A stretch of DNA of 64,000 bases from Pseudomonas sp. PD9R (lineage in GTDB: Bacteria; Pseudomonadota; Gammaproteobacteria; Pseudomonadales; Pseudomonadaceae), in contig NZ_JAHTMR010000011.1 in the NCBI RefSeq assembly GCF_019200975.1, positions 124,001-188,000 of the forward strand, given 5' to 3'. Position numbers and translations under genes: made by a program. The notes beneath the pieces are model-generated. The model was not told the DNA's origin. It saw only the letters and a list, made by a program, of their open reading frames with translations, and did not search any database. How positions within the stretch are numbered: position 1 is the stretch's first letter; every line of letters starts with the position of its first letter. Of the stretch, positions 17,682 to 25,778 are shown one piece after another.

Positions 17682-18733
17682 GGCTGTGATCCGGGTTTGT
17701 TATCGAGCGTCGGCGGACCGTCAACCAACACACGGAATGGCGCGGCATCGGTGCGAAGAATCAGTTTTGTTCCAGGCGTAACCACGGTGCCCAAGGTGTC
17801 GAGTGAGCGCAGCAAGTTATAGAGCTGCGGTGAACCGGCGTATGCCCGACCATAAATCTGCGCCGCTTCGACCCGCGATTGCGCTTCAATGTCAGCCGCT
17901 TTCACCGTCGCATCGGCCTGTACGATTCGCGCATCCCGCTCGGCGGCAGAGCGAATTTGCGCGGCTTCGCGTTTGCCAATGGCGGTGCGCTCAGTGGCAA
18001 TGGTTTCGCGCTCGGCGCGCATTCGATCCACCGTCGCCGTGAGCGTGACCGACGGCAACGTCAGGCGTTCGATGCCAACTTGCAGGACTCGCACACCATA
18101 AGTGGTCAGCAACTGTTGATCGATTTGCTGGCGCAGTTGTGCTTCGAAATCGGCGATGTGTACTTGATTGGCGTCCGTGTTCACCAGGTTGGCCAGATCG
18201 AAACTACTGGCCGTGGTTTCCAGCGCCGAACCGACAAAGGTGCGGATCTGCCGCGCCGCTTCGTCCGGTTGATTCTGCACGGCGCGCATGAAGCGCTGCA
18301 CATTGTCCGGATCACCCTGCACCTGCCACGCCACATAAGCCTGAACAATGATGCGCAAACCATCCCGTGTGCCCACGTCCTGCAAACCGCTGGACGTGGT
18401 GCGCAGTCGCAGATCAACCGGGATCGCCGCTTCGAAAGGTGCCGGCCAGCGCCAGCCAAGACCCGGTTCCAACAGCACTCGCGATGGGTTGCCAAAGCGG
18501 GTGATCACCGTGGCTTCGCCCGAGCGTACTTGCACCAGGCTCGCCGCTGCCACGGCAAACACCACCAGCAACGCCGCCCAACCCATGCGTCGCCATGGGA
18601 ACGGGCCGGCTTCCTGCGGATCGCCGTGGTGATGATGGTGATGACCGTGGTGGTGATGCCCGCCATGGCCGTGGTCATGGCCGCTATGGTCATCATGATC
18701 GTGACCATGATCTGAAGAATGTGACTGGCTCAA
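17678..18733 (-). CDS. SPFH/band 7 (HflC-like) protein with His-rich N-terminal tail
   Basis: 351 residues. The first 36 contain 18 histidines interspersed with Asp and Gly, ending in a run of six His, a likely metal-binding tail. A membrane helix follows (about 50-66, GWAALLVVFAVAAASLV), then the SPFH domain (about 68-250) and a coiled coil (TERTAIGKREAAQIRSAAER, about 243-300). Orientation rules for HflK/HflC place such an N-terminus in the cytoplasm, which would let it sense or buffer metal near the ATPase encoded two genes downstream; this is inference. Overlaps both adjacent genes by four bases. Confidence 0.86.
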   Translation of the reverse strand: MSQSHSSDHGHDHDDHSGHDHGHGGHHHHGHHHHHHGDPQEAGPFPWRRMGWAALLVVFAVAAASLVQVRSGEATVITRFGNPSRVLLEPGLGWRWPAPFEAAIPVDLRLRTTSSGLQDVGTRDGLRIIVQAYVAWQVQGDPDNVQRFMRAVQNQPDEAARQIRTFVGSALETTASSFDLANLVNTDANQVHIADFEAQLRQQIDQQLLTTYGVRVLQVGIERLTLPSVTLTATVDRMRAERETIATERTAIGKREAAQIRSAAERDARIVQADATVKAADIEAQSRVEAAQIYGRAYAGSPQLYNLLRSLDTLGTVVTPGTKLILRTDAAPFRVLVDGPPTLDNKPGSQP

Positions 18734-20691
18734 TTGGCAGCTCCTGGCTGAGCGGTTTTACGCGACGACGCAGGGTCAGCCGGCAACGTGAACGTACGGA
18801 GGTCGATGGTCGGCGCATTGCTGCTGCCGCCCAGGCGATGGTCGAGCACCAGCAACCTGGCGTTGGCCAGGCCTTGGGAAAGCTGGCTGAGGTATTGCTC
18901 CAGCACGAATGCCTGGCCAGCGCTGGCATAAGCCTTTTGCTCGGCGCTGAATTTCAGGTCGGCCGCCTTGGCCGTGGAATTGACTTCGTGGGCACTCGCG
19001 GTCGCCTGATCTTGAGCGATGCTGGCCTGCAACTGCGCCTGGTTGGTAGCTTCGGCGGCGGCTCCCCGTTCGCGGGCAATCAATGCCTGGGCGCCAATCT
19101 GCGCGGCTTGCACGCCGTGATAAGCATTGGCGGCACCTGCCGGTGGATGAATCGCTTCTACAACGGTGGCGAGAATTTCCACACCGCTGTGGAGATTGTT
19201 CAGGTCCGCCTGCACGGCCCGGCCGATCTCATCGGCGAGCCCCACCCTGTCTTCACCGAGCAGTCCGTCGAGGGTACGAGAGGCGAAGTCGTGAACCAGA
19301 ATGCGGCTGGCAGTGCTGCGAATCAGCGTCGGCACGTCGGCACTGTTATAGGTGGCAGCCAGTGCCGCTTGATCGCTCAGGCCGATACGGTAGACAAAGC
19401 GCACGTCCATATTGACGATCTGAAAGCTCTGCTTGTCAGCGCGGCTGCTGGCAATCACTTGGGATTTGTCGTTCACGTGGCTGGCGTCCCACAACCGGTT
19501 GGCCGTGATCGGTGCGGGGCCTTCGGCAGGGTCAGACTGCACTGGCACGGACGTTTCCCCAACACTGGTGGCCAACTCATGTACCACGCCGTTTTCGACA
19601 TTCAGTACCCGCCCCAGTGGCCACGGAAGACCGGCATGCAAACCGGGGCCGAACACCTCCACCGGTTTACCAAAGCGCTCGTAGATGCCGCGACCTTGCA
19701 GCGGTATTTCGTGAATACCCGTGAGCGACCAACCGACAACGGCGACAACGGCCAGCACCGGCAAGAATGCTCGTCGCATATAGGTGAACGCCCAGATCTG
19801 CCGCAGATCGATACCAAAGCGGTTGTGCAATTCGTGCTGCAACGCCAGCAACGGCTGAGGCGGCCAGCGCAACATGTCGGCGACAAAGCTACGGGCCAGC
19901 AACACCGGTTCAAGTTGCTCACGGCGCGGGATGAACAACGACAGTGCGGCGCGCAGCAGCAACTCGACTGCAACGAGACCCGGCAACAGGCCGATCAGGA
20001 CCGCCAGACGAACTGGCCAGAGGGCGGTTTCATTACCAAACAACAGGCACAACGCACCGAGTATCAGGCTGATTATTGCCACGCGGATCAGCTGCGCCAA
20101 CGCACCAGCTTCAGGCCATTGGGCTGAGTTTTCCTGAGCAAGTTGACGCTCCAGCACGAGCAAACCGAAGGCCAGCAGCAGCGCCAGCGTCGCGCCCACC
20201 GTGGCCGATATTCCCAGTGCAGCGGACGGCAATTCAAGGTTCCACACCTGCTCGACACACAGCAACGCCAGCAGCGCCCAACCGCCCAGCCATAACGTCG
20301 GCGCACCGATCTGCCTGAGCAGGTTCACCCAACGCTGACCCATCCGATCCAGCAGCCGTTCGTACCAACCCACCGGGGCTTCAAGGTCGACGTCGGCAAC
20401 GATCACTGGCTCAACCGGGCTCATCGCCCGCGAACGCCACTGCGTTACCCACCAGGCGGATTGCAAGCCAGCGACGACCACCAGCAACGCAGCGCTCTGA
20501 TTGAACAACAGCGCAGGCCAAAGCGATTGCGGCGTAAACAGCCCGACAAAAAACCCCGATACCAGGCCCATCGCCGCGAGCACGCCGAGGCCGATGGCGA
20601 ACTGGCGCAATCGTCGCCCCTGGAAAACCGCCTGTTGAAAGCGCGGCAAACCGGCTACCTGCGCTTCATCCTCATCGAGATCGACTTGCAT
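18730..20691 (-). CDS. Large SPFH protein with polytopic N-terminal domain
   Basis: 653 residues, about twice the size of HflK. The first ~330 contain roughly six hydrophobic segments (e.g. FAIGLGVLAAMGLVSGFFVG, LWLGGWALLALLC, LAVLIGLLPGLVAVELLLRA). A SPFH domain follows (about 335-560, starting near LQGRGIYERFGKPVEVFGPG), then an Ala/Gln-rich coiled coil (AAAEATNQAQLQASIAQDQA). Start at ATG 20691 is backed by TGGAG 7 bases upstream; a GTG at 20718 is less likely and would run closer to the operator. First gene of the operon, 33 bases from a Zur-like box. I know no characterised protein with this architecture; relatives are annotated as HflK-like. Confidence 0.83.
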   Translation of the reverse strand: MQVDLDEDEAQVAGLPRFQQAVFQGRRLRQFAIGLGVLAAMGLVSGFFVGLFTPQSLWPALLFNQSAALLVVVAGLQSAWWVTQWRSRAMSPVEPVIVADVDLEAPVGWYERLLDRMGQRWVNLLRQIGAPTLWLGGWALLALLCVEQVWNLELPSAALGISATVGATLALLLAFGLLVLERQLAQENSAQWPEAGALAQLIRVAIISLILGALCLLFGNETALWPVRLAVLIGLLPGLVAVELLLRAALSLFIPRREQLEPVLLARSFVADMLRWPPQPLLALQHELHNRFGIDLRQIWAFTYMRRAFLPVLAVVAVVGWSLTGIHEIPLQGRGIYERFGKPVEVFGPGLHAGLPWPLGRVLNVENGVVHELATSVGETSVPVQSDPAEGPAPITANRLWDASHVNDKSQVIASSRADKQSFQIVNMDVRFVYRIGLSDQAALAATYNSADVPTLIRSTASRILVHDFASRTLDGLLGEDRVGLADEIGRAVQADLNNLHSGVEILATVVEAIHPPAGAANAYHGVQAAQIGAQALIARERGAAAEATNQAQLQASIAQDQATASAHEVNSTAKAADLKFSAEQKAYASAGQAFVLEQYLSQLSQGLANARLLVLDHRLGGSSNAPTIDLRTFTLPADPASSRKTAQPGAAN

Positions 20692-20723
20692 ACCACTCCA
20701 GTGTTTATCTTTGTCCACAGTGC

Positions 20724-20746
20724 ATTTCGTTACAATATAACGAAAT
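20724..20746. promoter_or_regulatory. Zur-like operator upstream of the SPFH/P-ATPase operon
   Basis: Perfect 9-bp inverted repeat ATTTCGTTA (20724-20732) / TAACGAAAT (20738-20746) with a 5-base spacer. Its core GTTACAATATAAC (20729-20741) matches 12 of 13 positions of the Zur core GTTATANTATAAC and resembles the boxes at 6990 and 7009. It lies 32 bases before the start codon at 20691. Confidence 0.75.
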
Positions 20747-20837
20747 CGGTGAAATTTTCGTGCTCATTCGCTCTATCTAAAGATGCTCAACCTATCGCTA
20801 CGCTGAAGCCTTGACCGAAATGCGCCGGAACGCACAT

Positions 20838-20851
20838 ATTACGTTCGTAAT
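20838..20851. promoter_or_regulatory. Inverted repeat upstream of lpd
   Basis: ATTACGTTCGTAAT, arms ATTACG and CGTAAT with a 2-base centre, 58 bases before the lpd start in an AT-rich stretch. A possible operator or promoter element; no regulator can be assigned. Confidence 0.3.
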
Positions 20852-20908
20852 TTTATTCAAAGACTACTTTTACCGATCCCGGTCCCCTTTCAATCCAGGA
20901 GTACATTC

Positions 20909-22315
20909 ATGAGCACTTATGACGTCGTGATACTCGGCGGTGGCCCTGGCGGCTACAACGCAGCGATCCGCGCAGGCCAATTGGGTTTGAAAGCGGCTTG
21001 CGTGGAAGGCCGCGCCACCCTTGGCGGCACCTGCCTGAACGTCGGATGCATGCCTTCCAAGGCGTTATTGCACGCCTCCGAACTCTACGACGCAGCCATG
21101 GGATCGGAGTTCGCCAGCCTGGGGATCGAGGTCAAACCCACCCTCAATCTCGCCCAGATGATGAAACAGAAAGACGAAAGCGTGACCGGGCTGACCAAGG
21201 GCATCGAGTTTCTCTTTCGCAAAAACAAAGTCGACTGGATCAAGGGCTGGGGCCACATCGACGGGCCGGGCAAGGTCACGGTCACGGTCACTGACAATGC
21301 CGGTGGCAAGACTGAACTAAGCGCCAAAGACATCATCATCGCCACCGGTTCAGAACCCACTCCCCTGCCCGGCGTCGACATCGATAACAAACGGATTCTC
21401 GATTCCACCGGCGCGCTCTCGCTGACCGAAGTACCGAAACATCTGGTGGTGATTGGTGCCGGCGTGATCGGCCTTGAGTTGGGCTCGGTGTGGCGGCGCC
21501 TGGGTGCTCAAGTGACGGTAGTCGAATTCCTCGACCGCATCTGCCCGGGTGTGGACGGCGAAGCGGGTAAAACCCTGCAGCGTTCTTTGAGCAAGCAAGG
21601 CATCAGTTTCAAGTTGAGTTCCAAAGTGACGAGTGCCACATCCTCCGACACCGGTGTGCAACTTAGCGTCGAGCCTGCTGCGGGTGGCACCGCCGAAGTG
21701 CTGGAAGCCGATTACGTGCTGGTGGCCATCGGGCGCCGGCCGTACACCCAAGGCCTCGGGCTGGAGAATGTCGGCCTCACCACGGACAAACGCGGCATGC
21801 TCACCAACAAGGGCCACCGTACAGAAGCCGCCGGCGTCTGGGTAATTGGCGACGTAACCTCCGGGCCGATGCTCGCGCACAAGGCCGAAGATGAAGCCAT
21901 GGCCTGCGTCGAACAAATTGTCGGCAAGGCGGGCGAGGTCAATTACGACCTGATTCCCAACGTCATCTACACCAAACCCGAGCTGGCCAGTGTCGGCAAA
22001 ACCGAAGAACAACTGAAGGCTGAAGGCCGCGCGTTCAAGGTTGGAAAATTCCCCTTCACCGCCAACAGCCGGGCGAAAATCAATCACGAAACCGAAGGCT
22101 TCGCCAAAGTGCTGGCCGATGAACGCACCGATGAAATCCTCGGCGTGCACCTTGTGGGGCCGAGCGTCAGTGAAATGATTGGCGAATATTGCGTGGCGAT
22201 GGAGTTCAGTGCGTCAGCCGAAGACATCGCCCTGACCTGCCACCCACACCCGACGCGCTCCGAGGCTTTGCGCCAGGCAGCAATGAATGTGGAGGGAATG
22301 GCGACGCAGATGTAG
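20909..22315 (+). CDS. lpd3: Dihydrolipoyl dehydrogenase (Lpd3-type)
   Basis: 468-residue FAD disulfide oxidoreductase that reoxidises dihydrolipoamide with NAD+. FAD-binding GGGPGGYNAA is at the N-terminus. The redox-active disulfide lies in GGTCLNVGCMPSKALL (Cys residues near 45 and 50). The NAD-binding VVIGAGVIGLELGSVW is near residue 178. The catalytic His-Glu pair is in HPHPTRSEAL near the C-terminus. AGGAG precedes the ATG. It is not next to E1/E2 genes, as for the third lipoamide dehydrogenase of pseudomonads, hence the symbol; which complex it serves is not shown here. Confidence 0.9.
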   Translation: MSTYDVVILGGGPGGYNAAIRAGQLGLKAACVEGRATLGGTCLNVGCMPSKALLHASELYDAAMGSEFASLGIEVKPTLNLAQMMKQKDESVTGLTKGIEFLFRKNKVDWIKGWGHIDGPGKVTVTVTDNAGGKTELSAKDIIIATGSEPTPLPGVDIDNKRILDSTGALSLTEVPKHLVVIGAGVIGLELGSVWRRLGAQVTVVEFLDRICPGVDGEAGKTLQRSLSKQGISFKLSSKVTSATSSDTGVQLSVEPAAGGTAEVLEADYVLVAIGRRPYTQGLGLENVGLTTDKRGMLTNKGHRTEAAGVWVIGDVTSGPMLAHKAEDEAMACVEQIVGKAGEVNYDLIPNVIYTKPELASVGKTEEQLKAEGRAFKVGKFPFTANSRAKINHETEGFAKVLADERTDEILGVHLVGPSVSEMIGEYCVAMEFSASAEDIALTCHPHPTRSEALRQAAMNVEGMATQM

Positions 22316-22332
22316 ATCAACAGCAAAAGATC

Positions 22333-22406
22333 AAAAGATCGCAGCCTTCGGCAGCTCCTACAGGTGTTCATATCCATGTAGGAGCTGCCGCAGGCTGCGA
22401 TCTTTT
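22333..22406. repeat. REP palindrome, GATCGCAGCC...GGAGCTGCC family
   Basis: Arms AAAAGATCGCAGCCTTCGGC followed by AGCTCCTAC, and GTAGGAGCTGCCGCAGGCTG followed by CGATCTTTT. Between the convergent lpd and Lrp-type regulator genes. Confidence 0.9.
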
Positions 22407-22411
22407 GATTT

Positions 22412-22885
22412 TCAGATAGGTAAATGCCCCAACGGCAACGCTCCCGGCGTCTTCACCGTATGAATCGCAAAGTTGCTGCGGATATCACTCACCCCCGGCA
22501 ACTTCAATAACCGACCGGTGAGAAATCGGTCATAGGCGCGCAGGTCCGGCACCACCACCTGCAATAAAAAATCCGATTCCCCAGACACCAGAAACGCCGA
22601 AATCACCTCGGGCAATGCCGTCACCGCAAGGCGAAAAGACTCTGCCTGCTCGTCGTTATGACGCTCGACCTTCACCCCGACAAATACCGTCAGCCCAAGC
22701 CCGACTTCGTCGCGATCCAGATTGGCCTGATAGCCGCGAATTACCCCGGCTTCTTCGAGCATCCGTACCCGTCGCAAACAGGGCGACGCAGACAGACCGA
22801 TCTCGTCAGCCAGTTGCACATTACTCAAGCGACCATCCCGTTGTAGCGCGGCGAGGATTTTGCGGTCATAGGCATCCAGTTTCAT
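22412..22885 (-). CDS. Lrp/AsnC family transcriptional regulator
   Basis: 157 residues: N-terminal winged helix-turn-helix (YDRKILAALQRDGRLSNVQL to about 60) and C-terminal RAM/AsnC effector-binding domain (about 70-145), the standard Lrp architecture. Members bind amino acids and activate or repress transport and catabolism genes. It is divergent from a LysE-type amino-acid exporter across 145 bases, the classic regulator/exporter arrangement, so that exporter is its likely target; the effector amino acid is unknown. Confidence 0.92.
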   Translation of the reverse strand: MKLDAYDRKILAALQRDGRLSNVQLADEIGLSASPCLRRVRMLEEAGVIRGYQANLDRDEVGLGLTVFVGVKVERHNDEQAESFRLAVTALPEVISAFLVSGESDFLLQVVVPDLRAYDRFLTGRLLKLPGVSDIRSNFAIHTVKTPGALPLGHLPI

Positions 22886-23030
22886 GCTTTGGTAGATCCC
22901 AATGGTTTAACTGTCATCGAGTAGCAGGTTATGCCAAGACAAGACGATTTAGAAGCCAACTACGCAAACACCTGCCCTGCCCCTGCGCCCTAGACTGGCC
23001 GTACCGAATCGACAACGAATGGGGTGCAAC

Positions 23031-23660
23031 ATGACGGGACTCTGGCTGTTTTTCATGGCGCTGGCAGTGGTTTATCTGTTGCCGGGTCCCGACATGATCC
23101 TGCTGTTGCAAACCGGTGCCCGTCAGGGCAAAGGGGCTGCGTTGGCCACGGCGGTGGGGTTGGCCATTGCCCGTGGCTGCCATGTGGCGCTGGCAGCGTT
23201 GGGGTTGGCGGCACTGTTCAAGGCTGCGCCCTGGACCTTCGACGTCGTGCGCCTGGCGGGTGCCGCGTACCTGTTTTGGGTCGGCATCCAGTGCCTGCGC
23301 ACAACCCTGCTGCCGAACCTGAACGGGACCGATTTAACGACCGATCAAGCATCCTGGCGCAACGCGGTCCAGCGCGGCTTGCTGACTAACCTGCTCAACC
23401 CCAAGGCGCTGCTGTTCTGCTCGGTCCTGCTGCCGCAGTTCATAAACCCGGACGCCGGGCCGGTGCTGGCGCAATTTGCGACCCTGGGCATGGTGCTGGT
23501 GGCCGTCGGATTGCTGTTCGACAGTGCCTATGCATTGGTCGGCGCTGCACTCGGTCGATGGCTGCAACGCAGTCCATCCGCCCAACGATTGCAGCAGTGG
23601 ATATTTGGCAGCCTGTTGATCGGATTCGCCGTGCGGTTGACCTTCGTTCAACAGGCTTGA
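23031..23660 (+). CDS. LysE/RhtB family amino-acid exporter
   Basis: 209-residue inner-membrane protein with about six hydrophobic segments and the family N-terminal signature VYLLPGPDMILLLQTGARQGKG, which includes the conserved PGP. Members pump amino acids such as lysine, threonine or homoserine lactone-like compounds out of the cell. Start placed at ATG 23031 with GGGGTG 4-5 bases upstream; an ATG four codons earlier lacks a ribosome site. Divergent from an Lrp-type regulator that probably controls it. Specificity is not predictable. Confidence 0.9.
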   Translation: MTGLWLFFMALAVVYLLPGPDMILLLQTGARQGKGAALATAVGLAIARGCHVALAALGLAALFKAAPWTFDVVRLAGAAYLFWVGIQCLRTTLLPNLNGTDLTTDQASWRNAVQRGLLTNLLNPKALLFCSVLLPQFINPDAGPVLAQFATLGMVLVAVGLLFDSAYALVGAALGRWLQRSPSAQRLQQWIFGSLLIGFAVRLTFVQQA

Positions 23661-23663
23661 GCG

Positions 23664-25778
23664 TTACCGGGCCTTGCGGCGGCGGCGATTGATCAGCAAC
23701 AACGCCGCTGCCGTGACCGCTATCACGCTGCCGTACTGCAACGGTTTCTTGTAAGGCCGTAATGCTGAACGCGCGGTGTCAGTAAACTGGGTGACATAGC
23801 GCTTGTTGGCGTTCTGGAAGTCGGGATATGGGCAATGATGACCGAAGTCCACCGCCCAATACACGTATGGGCCTTCCTTGACATAGCGTTGGTAAAAGGC
23901 ACTTTCCTCTTCAAGACTGGAGTTCCACCCCGCCGCCGCACACAGCACCGCCGCAAATGCCTGACTCGTACGCGGCAAATTATCAGCAGCGCGGCTGGCC
24001 AATGAAGTTGCGACAAAACGATAGTGATAACGCTGATCCGGCTTAGCAACACTGACCTGTTGACGTTTCACTTCATCTTCGGCCACCAATGGCCCGACCT
24101 TAAGCTCGCTGTTTTCAAGGCTGTAGTTGCCACCGAACGTGGCGTAATCCGGGGCCATTTCATAGCCAAGAATGTCCATGCCCCAATCACGGGCCATCCA
24201 GGCTGAGTTGAACAAGGCTCCGGCGCGACGGGTCGGCCACCAGGTGGATGCCGCCTCTTGTCGCGACTGCCCGTACGCCCTGGCCTTGTTCTGCAACTCG
24301 ACGTTGTCGAAATACGCGGGCGCTTCGTCGTAACGCTCCTCACGCAACAATCGCCGCCCCAACAAATTGCGCAGGCTTGCCGCCACTGGCAAAGGCACAT
24401 AGTTGTCGCGATCCTGCTGACTGAGCGGCGGTGCCGGCACATGGGTGTCGACGTACTGCTTGAGTTCATCCAGCGTCAGCACGCGCTCGGCAACGGTGGC
24501 CGCGTCGAACCAATAGATGCCTTGGCTGCGATAGAGCTGATCGAAGGCTTGCAAGTAATCCCCGCGTTGCAGGGCCAGAATCGCGCTTTCACCTTCAACG
24601 CGACACTTGGGCTGAAGGGATTCATAGTCCCAGTCCGGTGTACGCCGCTCACCCCAGGACTCATTCTGCGGGAAGGCTTGGGCGGCCTTCGCATACGCCG
24701 CGGCCGCAGCGTTTTTATCGCCATCGCGCACCGCGAGTTTGGCCCGCAGCCACCAGGCCAGCCCGCCATTGCCAGCGTGTTCAAGGAACGCCTTGGCGCT
24801 GGTGTAATCACCCTGTTGATAATTCACTGCCGCCAGGCGATCAGCGTTATCGAGACTCCCGCGCGTGCTGCTTTGCAGAAGTTTGATCAGCTTTTCCTGG
24901 TTAGGCGGTTGATCGCCGAATGACCAGCCCAGCCGGCTGATCAGCGAAGCGGTTACCAGTTGTTGCACCGGTTTTCCCTTAAGCAGCTCGGTCAATTGTT
25001 CCTCAGGCATTGCCGCCAGATCGGCCATCAGCAGCTTCAGCGAGGTATAGCCGACTGCCGAGCCGTGGAGATTTTGCGTGGCATAGAGTTCGATGGCGTT
25101 GTTCCAGTCACCTGCGGTACGTGCCACGCGGGCCTCTTCACCGAGGCTGGCGACACCCAGTTCCAGTGGGTCGCTGAAGCCGTCGATGCTCAGTTGCCGG
25201 GTTTGTTCAAAGGCTTGGCGAGACTGTGCCAACACGTCTGGGCCCGCGTCCGCCTGCGAGCTCATGGCAAACAACGCCCGCCCCAACGAGTAGGCAGCCC
25301 AGGTGCTTCGCAACGCTCTTTGTTCAGCCGGCAGCGCCAGCACTTTGCGGAAATACTCCGCAGCCAAACCGTGATCACCGCCACTGAACGCCACGGCACC
25401 GGCCAGATAGAGCCTGATCTCGGCGGGTAAACTCGCGCCTTGCGCTTCGACCTGACGGGCATCGTTCAAGCCGCGAAGCTGTTTCACCAGCGCCTGCTGC
25501 TCGGCGCTCAAGCCGGTTTGTTCCGACTGGCTGCGCTGTTCCGCATAGTCGGTCGCTTCCATGCTGTAGGCGGTTTGCGCAACGCTCTTCAACCCGGCAA
25601 CCGCATGTCCGAGGCGGCTCACCTCGAAGTTGAAGTTGCCTTCCGGCAGCTCGGCCAGCGACTGACCTCGGTTGTCCAGCAGGCGCATGGGGAAATCCGG
25701 CCCGCACGCCAACGCCGAACCCAGCGGCAAGCTGAGGCTCAGGCAGAGCAGATGACGCGGCCAGTTACGGGTGAACAT
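23664..25778 (-). CDS. Envelope protein of unknown function with helical-repeat region
   Basis: 704 residues. A signal sequence (FTRNWPRHLLCLSLSLPLGS) ends at ALACG, which could be a signal peptidase I site or a lipobox-like Cys. Alpha-helical, Ala/Leu-rich segments from about 90 to 450 resemble TPR/SEL-type repeats (LYLAGAVAFSGGDHGLAAEY; LAVRDGDKNAAAAAYAKAAQ). A C-terminal hydrophobic helix with basic end (VIAVTAAALLLINRRRRKAR) would anchor it. ATG 25778 has AAGGAGG 5 bases upstream. It overlaps the end of the DUF3142 gene by 14 bases, so the two are co-translated and probably act together. No function is known to me. Confidence 0.75.
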   Translation of the reverse strand: MFTRNWPRHLLCLSLSLPLGSALACGPDFPMRLLDNRGQSLAELPEGNFNFEVSRLGHAVAGLKSVAQTAYSMEATDYAEQRSQSEQTGLSAEQQALVKQLRGLNDARQVEAQGASLPAEIRLYLAGAVAFSGGDHGLAAEYFRKVLALPAEQRALRSTWAAYSLGRALFAMSSQADAGPDVLAQSRQAFEQTRQLSIDGFSDPLELGVASLGEEARVARTAGDWNNAIELYATQNLHGSAVGYTSLKLLMADLAAMPEEQLTELLKGKPVQQLVTASLISRLGWSFGDQPPNQEKLIKLLQSSTRGSLDNADRLAAVNYQQGDYTSAKAFLEHAGNGGLAWWLRAKLAVRDGDKNAAAAAYAKAAQAFPQNESWGERRTPDWDYESLQPKCRVEGESAILALQRGDYLQAFDQLYRSQGIYWFDAATVAERVLTLDELKQYVDTHVPAPPLSQQDRDNYVPLPVAASLRNLLGRRLLREERYDEAPAYFDNVELQNKARAYGQSRQEAASTWWPTRRAGALFNSAWMARDWGMDILGYEMAPDYATFGGNYSLENSELKVGPLVAEDEVKRQQVSVAKPDQRYHYRFVATSLASRAADNLPRTSQAFAAVLCAAAGWNSSLEEESAFYQRYVKEGPYVYWAVDFGHHCPYPDFQNANKRYVTQFTDTARSALRPYKKPLQYGSVIAVTAAALLLINRRRRKAR

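Noticed and set aside
16623..20691. SPFH genes as the genuine hflK/hflC pair
   Set aside because: The true pair normally lies in the hfq-hflX-hflKC cluster; here there are three SPFH genes with a metal ATPase and a His-rich tail, so they are paralogues with a different role.
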